Origin: Bacillota bacterium
GTDB taxonomy: Bacteria; Sysuimicrobiota; Sysuimicrobiia; Sysuimicrobiales; Segetimicrobiaceae
Reading direction: 5' to 3'
Assembly (NCBI GenBank): GCA_021324295.1
Contig: JAJPJJ010000010.1
Span: 1 to 54,057 of the forward strand
DNA length: 54,057 nt
The translations under genes were made by a program, and so were the position numbers. Shown here in pieces: positions 16,414-24,488 of this stretch. Numbering within the stretch: the stretch's first letter is position 1; each line of letters opens with the position of its first letter. A model generated the notes under the pieces. That model made no database searches. It saw only the letters and a list, made by a program, of their open reading frames with translations, and had not been told where the DNA came from.

Positions 16414-17403
16414 TCAGACGATCGCCTGGCCGCTCTCGCCATCGCCCAGGATGTACGCGTACTCACCCGGGTGCACTTTGGAGGTACGACTGCGCACCAT
16501 CATGATCTCCGTTACGGGATACGGGGCGCGGATCACATCGAGCTCCTCGAACGTGTCGGGGGCCACCACCCGCCCCAGGATCGTGCCACCTGGGACGCTC
16601 GTCCCGAGCGCATCGTGGCCGACCTCGGGCAGGAACAGACCCCCGTGGGCTGGCCGCACGGCACCACCCTCCCGCACGACGATCCGGGCCTCACCGCGGC
16701 CGACCGGTCCGTCGAGCACGCCGAGCTTCCGTAGGATGCGGCAGGCAGCCGCGAGGCCGCGGTCCATCAGATCCGTGCCGAAGCTGGGCCCGCCGCCAAC
16801 CTCAAGGATCACGGTCGGGATCTGCCGACGCGTGGTCTCCCCGCTGAGGGATCCGGCTGGATGAGCCGTCTGCCACAGGATCGGCGCACTGCCCAACATC
16901 GCCAACTCGTGCACAGTCCGGCCGAACGGCGTGCCGGGATCGAGCGTGTAGGTGTAGTGGATCTCGGTATCTTCTCCCCCGCAGTGGTAATCGAGGAAGG
17001 CGTCGATCGCCGGGACGAATCGGTCCCAGATCACCGCAGCTAGCTTCTCCGAGAGCCACCCCGCGGCGTTCCCCGGAAAGACCCGGTTGAGGTTGTGCAT
17101 ATCAACTGGTGTGTTCCTCGTGCCGGCCTCGAAAGACGGAGGGTTCGCGCATGGCACCATCAGGACCGTTCCACGGAAGCGGCTGTCGAGGAGGATCTGC
17201 CGCAGACGACGCATGAGCTCCGTGGTAAACAGCTCCTCCCCGTGATGCGCCGACATGATGCCGACCGCGGGGCCGTCGCCACTGCCCCGCAGGACGTGCA
17301 CCGCGACGCTGAGCGCCGTGCCGCTTGCCAGGCGGCACACAGGGATGCGGACGATCTTCGTCTGCTGCTCGCCAATCGTCTCTCCGAGGAACGAGACGGG
17401 CAT
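16414..17403 (-). CDS. succinylglutamate desuccinylase/aspartoacylase (AstE/AspA) family deacylase
   Basis: Zinc-dependent carboxypeptidase-like deacylase of 329 aa, which would hydrolyse an N-acyl amino acid amide bond in the cytosol. The zinc motif HxxE is at His54/Glu57 (SAHHGEEL) and the third zinc ligand is probably His140 (LDYHCGG). The substrate-binding block MHNLNRVFPGN contains the conserved Asn-Leu-Asn-Arg. The ATG at 17403 has AGGAGG upstream. It is the last gene of the hydantoinase/importer block, about 100 bp after permease C. The C-terminal beta domain (VVREGGAVRPAHGGLF) is typical. The acyl group removed is not predictable. Confidence 0.85.
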   Translation of the reverse strand: MPVSFLGETIGEQQTKIVRIPVCRLASGTALSVAVHVLRGSGDGPAVGIMSAHHGEELFTTELMRRLRQILLDSRFRGTVLMVPCANPPSFEAGTRNTPVDMHNLNRVFPGNAAGWLSEKLAAVIWDRFVPAIDAFLDYHCGGEDTEIHYTYTLDPGTPFGRTVHELAMLGSAPILWQTAHPAGSLSGETTRRQIPTVILEVGGGPSFGTDLMDRGLAAACRILRKLGVLDGPVGRGEARIVVREGGAVRPAHGGLFLPEVGHDALGTSVPGGTILGRVVAPDTFEELDVIRAPYPVTEIMMVRSRTSKVHPGEYAYILGDGESGQAIV

Positions 17404-17505
17404 GCGATCGCCTCCTCATCCGTAGCATGGATGGTAACACGCGTTGCACTCATGGACCCGCTGCGCGCAGGAACGCGGCATTTGACGCCAAGGACCGCTC
17501 AGGGC

Positions 17506-18414
17506 CTAGACACGCAGATGCGGATCGAGCGCATCACGGAGCCAGTCCCCCAGGAGACCCACGCCGGCAGTCGCCAGGATAATCGCCAGACCGGCGAAGA
17601 CCTCGATCCACCAGGCCGAGTCCAGATATTGGCGCCCGTCGTTCATGATGTTGCCCCAACTGGGCATGCTGGGGGGGAGTCCCACGCCCAGGAAACTGAG
17701 GGCGGACTCGGCGATAATGAACTGCGCGATTTGGGTCGTGGCAAGCACCGTCACGGTGGGGAGGAGGTTCGGCGCGATGTGGCGCAGGAGAATGCGGTGG
17801 TCCCGGGCTCCGATCGCGCTCGCCGCAACCACGAACTCCTGCCCTCTCAGCGCCAGCGCGTTCACACGCATCACCCGCGCGTGGACCACCCAGCCGGAGA
17901 TCGCCAGCACGATCGCGATGTTGACGATGTTGGGCGGGACAACGAGCATGAATGCGATGGCCAGCAGCAGGTACGGGAAGGCCATCTGCACCTCGACGAG
18001 GCGCATGAGGATCTGCTCGGCGGCGCCGCCGTAGAAGCCCGAGAGCGTGCCAAGCAACGTCCCCACGCCGGCCGCTCCCAGGGTGGCTAGACCGCTCACA
18101 CTCAGCGAGATCCGCGCCCCGTAGATGATGCGACTCAGGACGTCCCGGCCGAGCTGGTCTGTGCCGAGCAGGTAGCCCGACGTGCCCCCTTCGAGAAAGG
18201 CCGGGGGACGCAACCGCAGGGCGATCTGTTGCTCCTGCGGCGGGTGCGGCGCGAGCCATGGCGCCACCACCCCCCCGATCACGAACACGCCAACGAGAAG
18301 GATCCCGAGCCACGCGCGCACGGGAAGCAGCCACCGTCGGGCGCGGGGCTGACGCGTCGCTGCGTGCGCGGCCACGGCCGAGAGCTGCGCGCTGGACTCA
18401 GCGAGCGACTTCAC
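17506..18414 (-). CDS. peptide-type ABC transporter permease, DppC-like
   Basis: Permease of 302 aa in the hydantoinase block. It has a membrane segment near residue 38, YLLGTDQLGRDVLSRIIYGAR, four further hydrophobic segments, the loop EFVVAASAIGARDHRILLRH (an EAA variant with AAS) and the end DWLRDALDPHLRV. The GTG start at 18414 overlaps the stop of the B permease (GTGA). It pairs with the B permease immediately upstream and the Tat-exported binding protein at 19342. The basic, alanine-rich N-terminal 30 residues are longer than usual. Confidence 0.92.
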   Translation of the reverse strand: MKSLAESSAQLSAVAAHAATRQPRARRWLLPVRAWLGILLVGVFVIGGVVAPWLAPHPPQEQQIALRLRPPAFLEGGTSGYLLGTDQLGRDVLSRIIYGARISLSVSGLATLGAAGVGTLLGTLSGFYGGAAEQILMRLVEVQMAFPYLLLAIAFMLVVPPNIVNIAIVLAISGWVVHARVMRVNALALRGQEFVVAASAIGARDHRILLRHIAPNLLPTVTVLATTQIAQFIIAESALSFLGVGLPPSMPSWGNIMNDGRQYLDSAWWIEVFAGLAIILATAGVGLLGDWLRDALDPHLRV

Positions 18415-19331
18415 GTCGACCGGACTCGGGGGTCGAGCAGCGTATACGAGAGATCGACAGCGAAGTTGGCCAGCACCGTGATGAAGCTGATATATACGAC
18501 AGCGCCTTCGGCGAGCGGAAAGTCACGGAACGAGATCGCCTGGACGATGAGACGACCCAGGCCGGGCCACGCGAAGATCGTCTCCGTGATGATGGCACCA
18601 CCCAGCAGCACGCCGACGTTCAGGCCGACGAGGGTCACAACGCTCAGCGACGCCTTCCGCAGCACGTGCCGGACGATGACCGCGAGCTCGCTGAGGCCCT
18701 TGCTCCGCGCCGTCCGGACGAAGTCCTCGCCGAGCACGTCGAGCATTTCCGAACGCACCAGCCTGGCGAACTGCGCCAGCGGATACATACCCAGGGTGAT
18801 CGCGGGCAGGACGAGCGGCCGCCAGCCGCCGATGCCGGAGGTGGGCAGCCAGTGGAGGCGGACCGCGAAGAACAGGATGAGCATCGGCCCTAGCCAGAAC
18901 ACCGGGATGGACACTCCCAGGAATGAGACACCGGACGCGAGCACATCGGCCGTGCCATCCTTGCGGACCGCCGAGACCACGCCGAGCGGCACGCCGACCA
19001 GACCGGCAAACGCTACCGCCGCGCCGGCCAACTCCAGGGTCGCCGGGACGCGCTGCAGAATCAGGGGCGCGACTGGTGTCCCATACCGGTACGATGCGCC
19101 AAGGTCGCCTGTGGCGAGGTTCCGAAGGAACTGGGCATACTGGACCCAGACCGGCTGGTCCAGCCCCAATTGGTGGCGGAGGCGTGCTACCTGCTCCGCG
19201 GTCGTCTGCTCCGGGGGCAACATCATCTGCACAGGGTCGCCCGTGAGGCGGAGGACGACAAACGCCGCCGTGGAGACGCTGAGGAGCACCATCATCAGGC
19301 CCCCGAAGCGCCGGACCAGAACGCGAGTCAT
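18411..19331 (-). CDS. peptide-type ABC transporter permease, DppB-like
   Basis: Permease of 306 aa. It shows an N-terminal helix (MTRVLVRRFGGLMMVLLSVS), RLTGDPVQMMLPPEQTT, HQLGLDQPVWVQYAQFLRNL, and an EAA loop (FVRTARSKGLSELAVIVRHV) near residue 210. The ending is LSYTLLDPRVRST. It starts 10 bp after the binding-protein stop and is coupled to permease C by a 4-bp overlap, so the three genes form one transcription unit. It is the standard B component, with no unusual residues seen. Confidence 0.92.
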   Translation of the reverse strand: MTRVLVRRFGGLMMVLLSVSTAAFVVLRLTGDPVQMMLPPEQTTAEQVARLRHQLGLDQPVWVQYAQFLRNLATGDLGASYRYGTPVAPLILQRVPATLELAGAAVAFAGLVGVPLGVVSAVRKDGTADVLASGVSFLGVSIPVFWLGPMLILFFAVRLHWLPTSGIGGWRPLVLPAITLGMYPLAQFARLVRSEMLDVLGEDFVRTARSKGLSELAVIVRHVLRKASLSVVTLVGLNVGVLLGGAIITETIFAWPGLGRLIVQAISFRDFPLAEGAVVYISFITVLANFAVDLSYTLLDPRVRST

Positions 19332-19341
19332 GGGGCGAGTG

Positions 19342-20910
19342 CTACGTTCGCCGGATCCGCGCGACGATGATGCGCTCGTCCGTGCGTGGCGTCATCTGGA
19401 TGTTGCGGCGGAGTCCGTAGATGTTGAAGATCGAGTACAGGAAGATGTACGGGGGGTCGTCATAAATCTCGCGTTGCAACCTCCGATAGATCTCGGCACG
19501 CTGTGACGAATTCATCGCCGACGCCGCGGCGTCGATCGCCTGGTCCCACTCCGCCTTGCCGTAGAACGTGTACGGCGACTTCGTATAGAGGATACCGCGC
19601 ACGAACGGCTCAGGGTCCAGAAAATCGGTTCCCCAGCTCCAGAAGAAGATCGGGGCAATCTGTCTTGCGCCTCGCATCTTCACCATCGTGCCGAGTTCCA
19701 ACGCCTTCAGGTCGACCTTGATCCCCACCTTGGCCAGATCTCCGACCATTGCCTGGCAGACGTCCACCGTGGCCGGAAGAATGAAGTTCGCGGGAACCTC
19801 CATGTTGATGGCGAAGCCATTGGGGTACCCTGCTTCCCGCAGGAGCGCCCGCGCCTTGTCGGGATTGTAGGGGTAAGGTTTGAGACCCTTGTCGTACGCG
19901 AAGGTCGTGGCCGGGAAGATCGTCGGGATGCGCGTCGACATCCCGTTCAGGACAAACTTCACAATGTTGTCCACATTCACCGCATAGTTGATCGCCTGCC
20001 GGACCCGCCTGTCGCGCAGCTCTCTCCCACCCTGGGGGCTCTCCGGCCAGAACTGACAATAGGCGATGCGGTCGCTCGTGACCGACGCCACCTTGGTCAT
20101 CGGATTCTGGCTCACCGTCTTCGCCTGGTCCGGGGCCAGGGGTGTGATCAGGTCCACCTCCCCTGCCTCCAACGCCGAGAGGCGGGTCGCCGGGTCGGGC
20201 ACGATCCGGAAGACGACGTTGCGTAGCGACGCGTTCTGGCCCCAGTAGTCATCGAACGCCTCCAGCTTCACGTAGCTATCTGGCACCCGCTCCACGAATC
20301 GGTACGGGCCGGAGCCGACCGGCTTGTTGATGAACCCCTGCTCGCCGACCTGCTCGTAGTAGCGCTGGGGCAGGACGAAGAACCTCACGAGACGCTGCGG
20401 GAGCACCGGATCCGGTTTCCGGGTGATCAGCCTGAACGTCCGGTCATCGATAACATCAACTCGCTCGAACGCCTGCCAGGTCACGTCCCGCTTGACGTCC
20501 GTTCGCAGCGCGTCCTGCACGTTCCACCGGATCGTCTCTGAGGTGAGCGGCTCGCCGTTATGAAATTTGATTCCCGGTCGCAGCGTGAACGTCCACTCGC
20601 GAGGACCGGTGTTGGCGTAGCGCTCGGCGAGCACCGGGACGAGCCGCATCGTGTCGTCCCGCTGAATGAGCGAGTCGAAGATGGCAAAGTGGAAGCTGCT
20701 ATCATCCGACCACAGCTCTCGGTGCGGGTTGATCTCGTGAAACTCGCTCGACTGCGCCAGCACGAGCCCGCCCGTGGCCCTTGGCCCCTTGGCTTCCGCC
20801 CCGCTGAGGAGGGCGATCCCCGGGCCTCCCCGGTGCCAGAACGTGGGAACGGCACCCGAGCCGATCGCGGCTCCGGTCGCACGCAGAAATGTACGCCGCG
20901 TGACCTTCAC
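19342..20910 (-). CDS. ABC transporter substrate-binding protein, family 5, Tat-exported
   Basis: Binding protein of 522 aa starting at GTG 20910. The N-terminus MKVTRRTFLRATGAAIGSGA is a clear twin-arginine signal (TRRTFLRA) with no lipobox. Fold marks include FTLRPGIKFHNGEPLTSETI, KPVGSGPYRFVERV, RLSALEAGEVDLITPLAPDQ and YPYNPDKARALLREAGYPNG. The start overlaps the stop of the upstream hydantoinase B subunit (GTGA), tying transport directly to the hydrolase genes. The imported ligand is presumably the substrate, or a precursor, of the hydantoinase/oxoprolinase. Confidence 0.92.
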   Translation of the reverse strand: MKVTRRTFLRATGAAIGSGAVPTFWHRGGPGIALLSGAEAKGPRATGGLVLAQSSEFHEINPHRELWSDDSSFHFAIFDSLIQRDDTMRLVPVLAERYANTGPREWTFTLRPGIKFHNGEPLTSETIRWNVQDALRTDVKRDVTWQAFERVDVIDDRTFRLITRKPDPVLPQRLVRFFVLPQRYYEQVGEQGFINKPVGSGPYRFVERVPDSYVKLEAFDDYWGQNASLRNVVFRIVPDPATRLSALEAGEVDLITPLAPDQAKTVSQNPMTKVASVTSDRIAYCQFWPESPQGGRELRDRRVRQAINYAVNVDNIVKFVLNGMSTRIPTIFPATTFAYDKGLKPYPYNPDKARALLREAGYPNGFAINMEVPANFILPATVDVCQAMVGDLAKVGIKVDLKALELGTMVKMRGARQIAPIFFWSWGTDFLDPEPFVRGILYTKSPYTFYGKAEWDQAIDAAASAMNSSQRAEIYRRLQREIYDDPPYIFLYSIFNIYGLRRNIQMTPRTDERIIVARIRRT

Positions 20911-22640
20911 GTGTCACCTCCCTGTGCGTTACGCGGGCGGCCGCCCGCCGTTCCGTGCCGCGGTCGCCGGCGTGAATGCGCTCCACTGTGGTGGCGGTCG
21001 CCTGCCGCATCGTCCCATCCGTAGACGCGCTTCGCCGCTCGCAACGTGACGTACCCTGCAGCGACGTCCCGGGCGATCCATCGAGGATCCCTGCGTCGCG
21101 GGTCGCCGAGACCGCCCCCTCCTGGAAGCCTCAGGACTAGCTCGCTCCCGGGCCGTAGGTTGAACGGCCCAGGCGCGAGCGGCCTGCCATCCAGCAGCAG
21201 CTCACCCGGAGCCCCTGGAGATCCCCCCAGCAACCCGGGCGCCGGGAACCGGATCTTGTCGGGGCGCACGGAGATCTGCACGGGATCCGCGCCGGTGGCG
21301 CGGAACGCGATTTCCTGGCCAAGCCCGCCCCGCCACACCCCTCCTCCTCCCGAATCAGGCCGTAGGGCCCGCCGGAGGACCAGGAGAGGGGCGTTGCTTT
21401 CGATGATTTCGGCGGGCGTAATGGTGCCGTTCCCAGGGAACGCGATCGTCGGCAAGCCGTCTCGGCCCGGCGTAGCGCCCTTGCCTCCGTTCGGCAAGAC
21501 GTGCGTGATGACAGGCTGGCCATCGTTGTCACGGCTCAGACAACGAAAGCTCCAGAAGGAACCGCTACCGGCCTGCACGCGGTCGGGTAGGGCATCGGCG
21601 AGGGCGGCGTAGATCGCGTTGTGGATATGGTAGCTGCTCTTGGACCTCGCCTTCACGGGCGCGGGGAAGCGCGCGTTGAAGATCGACCCCTCCGGGGCAT
21701 AGACGCTGATCGGTCGGAACAGCCCCTCATTGTTCGGCAGGTCCGGCGTCAGGCTGCACTTCAACGGGTAGATCGTGTGGGCATACGTAACGTTGAGGAC
21801 GCAGTTGACGCTCGCGGTGACCGATTGGGGAGATGACCCGGTGAAGTCGGCGTGGAGCGCGTCGCCCTCAACGATCACGGTCACATGGATCCGCAGGGGC
21901 TCCTGGAAGCCGTCCGCGATCGCTTCCCCGCGATACCGGCCCGAGGGGATGGCCCGGATCGCCCCGCGCATCGCCGCTTCAGACCGCGCCAGGATCTCAT
22001 CACATAGCGCCTGATATCCCTGCGGCCCATAGTCCGCCACGAACTCCTCGAACCGTTCGGCGCCCAGCTGGAACGCGCCCACAACAGCGCGGACGTCGCC
22101 GATGACGAGGCGAGGGACACGGACGTTGGCCTCGAGCACGCGAAACAGCTGTTCGTTCTCCTTCCCGGCGAGGAGGAGCTTGCTGGGCGGAATCCGCAGG
22201 CCCTCTTCGTACACGTCACGCGCCTCAAACTCATCGAGGCGGCCGCCGATGTCGCTGATGTGGACGGCAGCCGCCATGAACGCCGCCAGACGGTCCCCGG
22301 CAAAGAGCGGGCGGACGACGATGAAGTCGGGAAGGTGGCCGTGGGTGAGCCAGGGATCGTTGGTGATCAACACATCGCCGGAGACGAGCTCCGCCGGAGG
22401 GAACACCCGTAGAATGTATCGGGCGGCGAATGGTAGCGAGCAGGTGAATGCCGGCGAGGAGAGCTGCGACTGTGCGACCGAGCGCGCCTGGCCGTCGAGC
22501 AAAATGACGGCGAAGTCGCGTGTCTCTCCGACGATCGTGGAAAAGGAGGTGCGCACCAGCGCCGCGTCGACCTCGTCCATCACGGTGATCAGCCGACTCC
22601 ATCGCACCTGTAGGCCGATCGGATCGAGTTCGGGCACCAC
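20907..22640 (-). CDS. hyuB: hydantoinase B/oxoprolinase family protein (copy 1)
   Basis: Beta subunit of the hydantoinase/5-oxoprolinase/acetone-carboxylase superfamily, 577 aa, acting with HyuA in ATP-dependent opening of lactam-type rings. It has the HyuB N-terminus (MDEVDAALVRTSFSTIVGET), RDFAVILLDGQ, NDPWLTHGHLPDF, PLKCSLTPDLPNNEGLFRPI, GSGSFWSF and the glycine-rich LRLPGGGGLGDP near the end. Two adjacent GTG codons (22640, 22637) are possible starts. The last 35 or so residues are histidine/arginine-rich and unlike its neighbour. It overlaps the binding-protein gene by 4 bp and is a close paralogue of the next gene upstream. Confidence 0.93.
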   Translation of the reverse strand: MVPELDPIGLQVRWSRLITVMDEVDAALVRTSFSTIVGETRDFAVILLDGQARSVAQSQLSSPAFTCSLPFAARYILRVFPPAELVSGDVLITNDPWLTHGHLPDFIVVRPLFAGDRLAAFMAAAVHISDIGGRLDEFEARDVYEEGLRIPPSKLLLAGKENEQLFRVLEANVRVPRLVIGDVRAVVGAFQLGAERFEEFVADYGPQGYQALCDEILARSEAAMRGAIRAIPSGRYRGEAIADGFQEPLRIHVTVIVEGDALHADFTGSSPQSVTASVNCVLNVTYAHTIYPLKCSLTPDLPNNEGLFRPISVYAPEGSIFNARFPAPVKARSKSSYHIHNAIYAALADALPDRVQAGSGSFWSFRCLSRDNDGQPVITHVLPNGGKGATPGRDGLPTIAFPGNGTITPAEIIESNAPLLVLRRALRPDSGGGGVWRGGLGQEIAFRATGADPVQISVRPDKIRFPAPGLLGGSPGAPGELLLDGRPLAPGPFNLRPGSELVLRLPGGGGLGDPRRRDPRWIARDVAAGYVTLRAAKRVYGWDDAAGDRHHSGAHSRRRPRHGTAGGRPRNAQGGDT

Positions 22641-22658
22641 GCCCCTTCGCTCCCGCCG

Positions 22659-24470
22659 CTAGCGGCGTGCTCTCGGCTTCCGTGTCGCTGACCCGGGACG
22701 TTTCTCTCCGGCGCCGCCTCCCCCGCCCGGGCGTAGTAGCTCACGCCGTAGCCCCGAGCGTCGCAGCTTCTGTCCACCAGAGCCCGTGGGTGCGATGTCG
22801 GCACGGCGCCCGGTTCGAGCGGACACATCCACGATCACGCCATACTGCTCGCGCGCGGCCCGGGGAGAAACGTAGCCGTCCACCACGTCACGAATGACCT
22901 GCTCGACAGGGCGTTCGCGGGGATCCCCGTACCCGCCGCCCCCCGGCAGACGTAGAGACACGCGATCTCCAGGGTGGAGTGTGTGCGGTTCCACCGGCAC
23001 ATCGGCGTCGTTCACGGTGAACCTGCCGGCGAGCCCTGGGCCACCCCCCAGCAGCCCGGGCGGCGGACACTTCACTTTGTCGGGACGCACCGACGCGAGG
23101 AGGCTCCGGTCCCCGGTCACCTGCATCCGGATTTCCTGTCCCAGCCCCCCGCGGAGCCGGCCGGCGCCGCCTGAATCCGGGAGTAGGCGCTTATAGTCGA
23201 TCAAGACCGGCGCCTGGTTCTCCACGATCTCGGTGGGCGTCACGGTGCCGTTGTAGGGGAAGGCGATCGTGGGCAGCCCGTCCATGCGTGCGGTGGCGCC
23301 CTTCCCTCCGTTCGGTAAGATGTGCACGTTGAACGGGGTGCCGTCGTCATGAAACCCATGCAGCGTGATCGCCCAGAACGACCCGCTCCCGGCCTGCACC
23401 CGGTCCGGCATCGCGCGGACGAGCGCCCCGTAGATCGCCATGTGGATGTGAAAGCTCGTCTTGGATCGGGATTTCACCGCGCTCGGGAAGGTCGTGTTGA
23501 GCACGCTCCCCTCGGGCGCGTGTATGCTGAGCGGCTGGAACAGCCCCTCGTTGTTGGGAATGTCCGGCGTGAGGCTGCATTTCAGGGGATAGAAGGTGTC
23601 CGCAAAGGTGCAGTTCATTACGCAGTTGATCGACGCATCGGCAAACTGCGGGGACGACCCGGAGTAGTCGAAGTGGATCTGGTCGCCTCGCTTCGTGACC
23701 CTCACACGCAGGTGCAGGGGCGTCCGGAATCCGTCCGCGTCCAGCTCGTAGTCCCACTCGCCGTCCGGCAGGCCCAACAGCCCCTGCCGCATCGCCCGCT
23801 CTGACCGGCTCAGGATCTCCTCGGCAAGCGCGTCCAACGCCGGGGCGCCTCCATAGTCCGCCACGAACTCCTCCAGCCGCTGTGCCCCCAGTCGCTCAGC
23901 GCTCACGATCGCGTGGATGTCCCCGACCACCATCTCGGGCACCCGGACGTTCGCCGCGATCAACCGAAAGAGTTGCTCGTTGGGCCCGCCGGCGACGAAC
24001 AGCTTGCTGGGAGGGATCCGCAGACCCTCTTCGAAGAGGTCGCGCGCGTCGAAGTAGTCGAGCCGGCCGCCGATGTCCGCCATGTGCGCCGCGCAGGCCA
24101 TGAATGCCAGCACCTCTCCGCCGTGGAACACCGGCGTGATGATGGAAAGATCCGGCAGGTGGCCGGTCCCGATCCAGGGATCGTTGGTGATCAGGACGTC
24201 CCCGGGAACGAGCGATTCGATCGGGAAGGCGGCCAGCAGGCGCTTCGTCGTGGTGGGAAGGTGGCAGGTGAACGCCGGCGAGCTGAGCTGAGACTGGGCC
24301 AGGCTGCGGCCGCGCCTGTCCAGCATGATCACGGCGAAGTCGCGGCTCTCCCCCACGATGGTGGAAAACGACGTGCGGACGACCGTCACGTCAACTTCGT
24401 CCATGATGGAGATCAGCCGGTTCCACTGCACCTCGATCGTGATAGGGTCGAGTTCTCCTACGATCGCCAC
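22659..24470 (-). CDS. hyuB: hydantoinase B/oxoprolinase family protein (copy 2)
   Basis: Second complete B subunit, 603 aa. Domain order matches copy 1: LDPITIEVQWNRLISIMDEV, TSFSTIVGESRDFAVIMLD, NDPWIGTGHLPDLSIITP, PLKCSLTPDIPNNEGLFQPL, AGSGSFWA, LPNGGKGATARMDGLPTI and RLPGGGGYGDPRERPVEQV. A basic, glycine-rich C-terminal extension of about 50 residues (ending SATRKPRARR) is not part of the family core. The GTG start at 24470 has GGGAGGCG upstream. It lies 18 bp after HyuA. Two B subunits behind one A subunit suggest alternative AB complexes or a tandem duplication. Confidence 0.93.
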   Translation of the reverse strand: MAIVGELDPITIEVQWNRLISIMDEVDVTVVRTSFSTIVGESRDFAVIMLDRRGRSLAQSQLSSPAFTCHLPTTTKRLLAAFPIESLVPGDVLITNDPWIGTGHLPDLSIITPVFHGGEVLAFMACAAHMADIGGRLDYFDARDLFEEGLRIPPSKLFVAGGPNEQLFRLIAANVRVPEMVVGDIHAIVSAERLGAQRLEEFVADYGGAPALDALAEEILSRSERAMRQGLLGLPDGEWDYELDADGFRTPLHLRVRVTKRGDQIHFDYSGSSPQFADASINCVMNCTFADTFYPLKCSLTPDIPNNEGLFQPLSIHAPEGSVLNTTFPSAVKSRSKTSFHIHMAIYGALVRAMPDRVQAGSGSFWAITLHGFHDDGTPFNVHILPNGGKGATARMDGLPTIAFPYNGTVTPTEIVENQAPVLIDYKRLLPDSGGAGRLRGGLGQEIRMQVTGDRSLLASVRPDKVKCPPPGLLGGGPGLAGRFTVNDADVPVEPHTLHPGDRVSLRLPGGGGYGDPRERPVEQVIRDVVDGYVSPRAAREQYGVIVDVSARTGRRADIAPTGSGGQKLRRSGLRRELLRPGGGGGAGEKRPGSATRKPRARR

Positions 24471-24488
24471 GCGGCGCCTCCCTTCCCC

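Noticed and set aside
15778-16734. Plus-strand open frame of about 318 codons across the gap before the deacylase
   Set aside because: Half of it is antisense to the deacylase and the rest lacks any domain or ribosome-site support.
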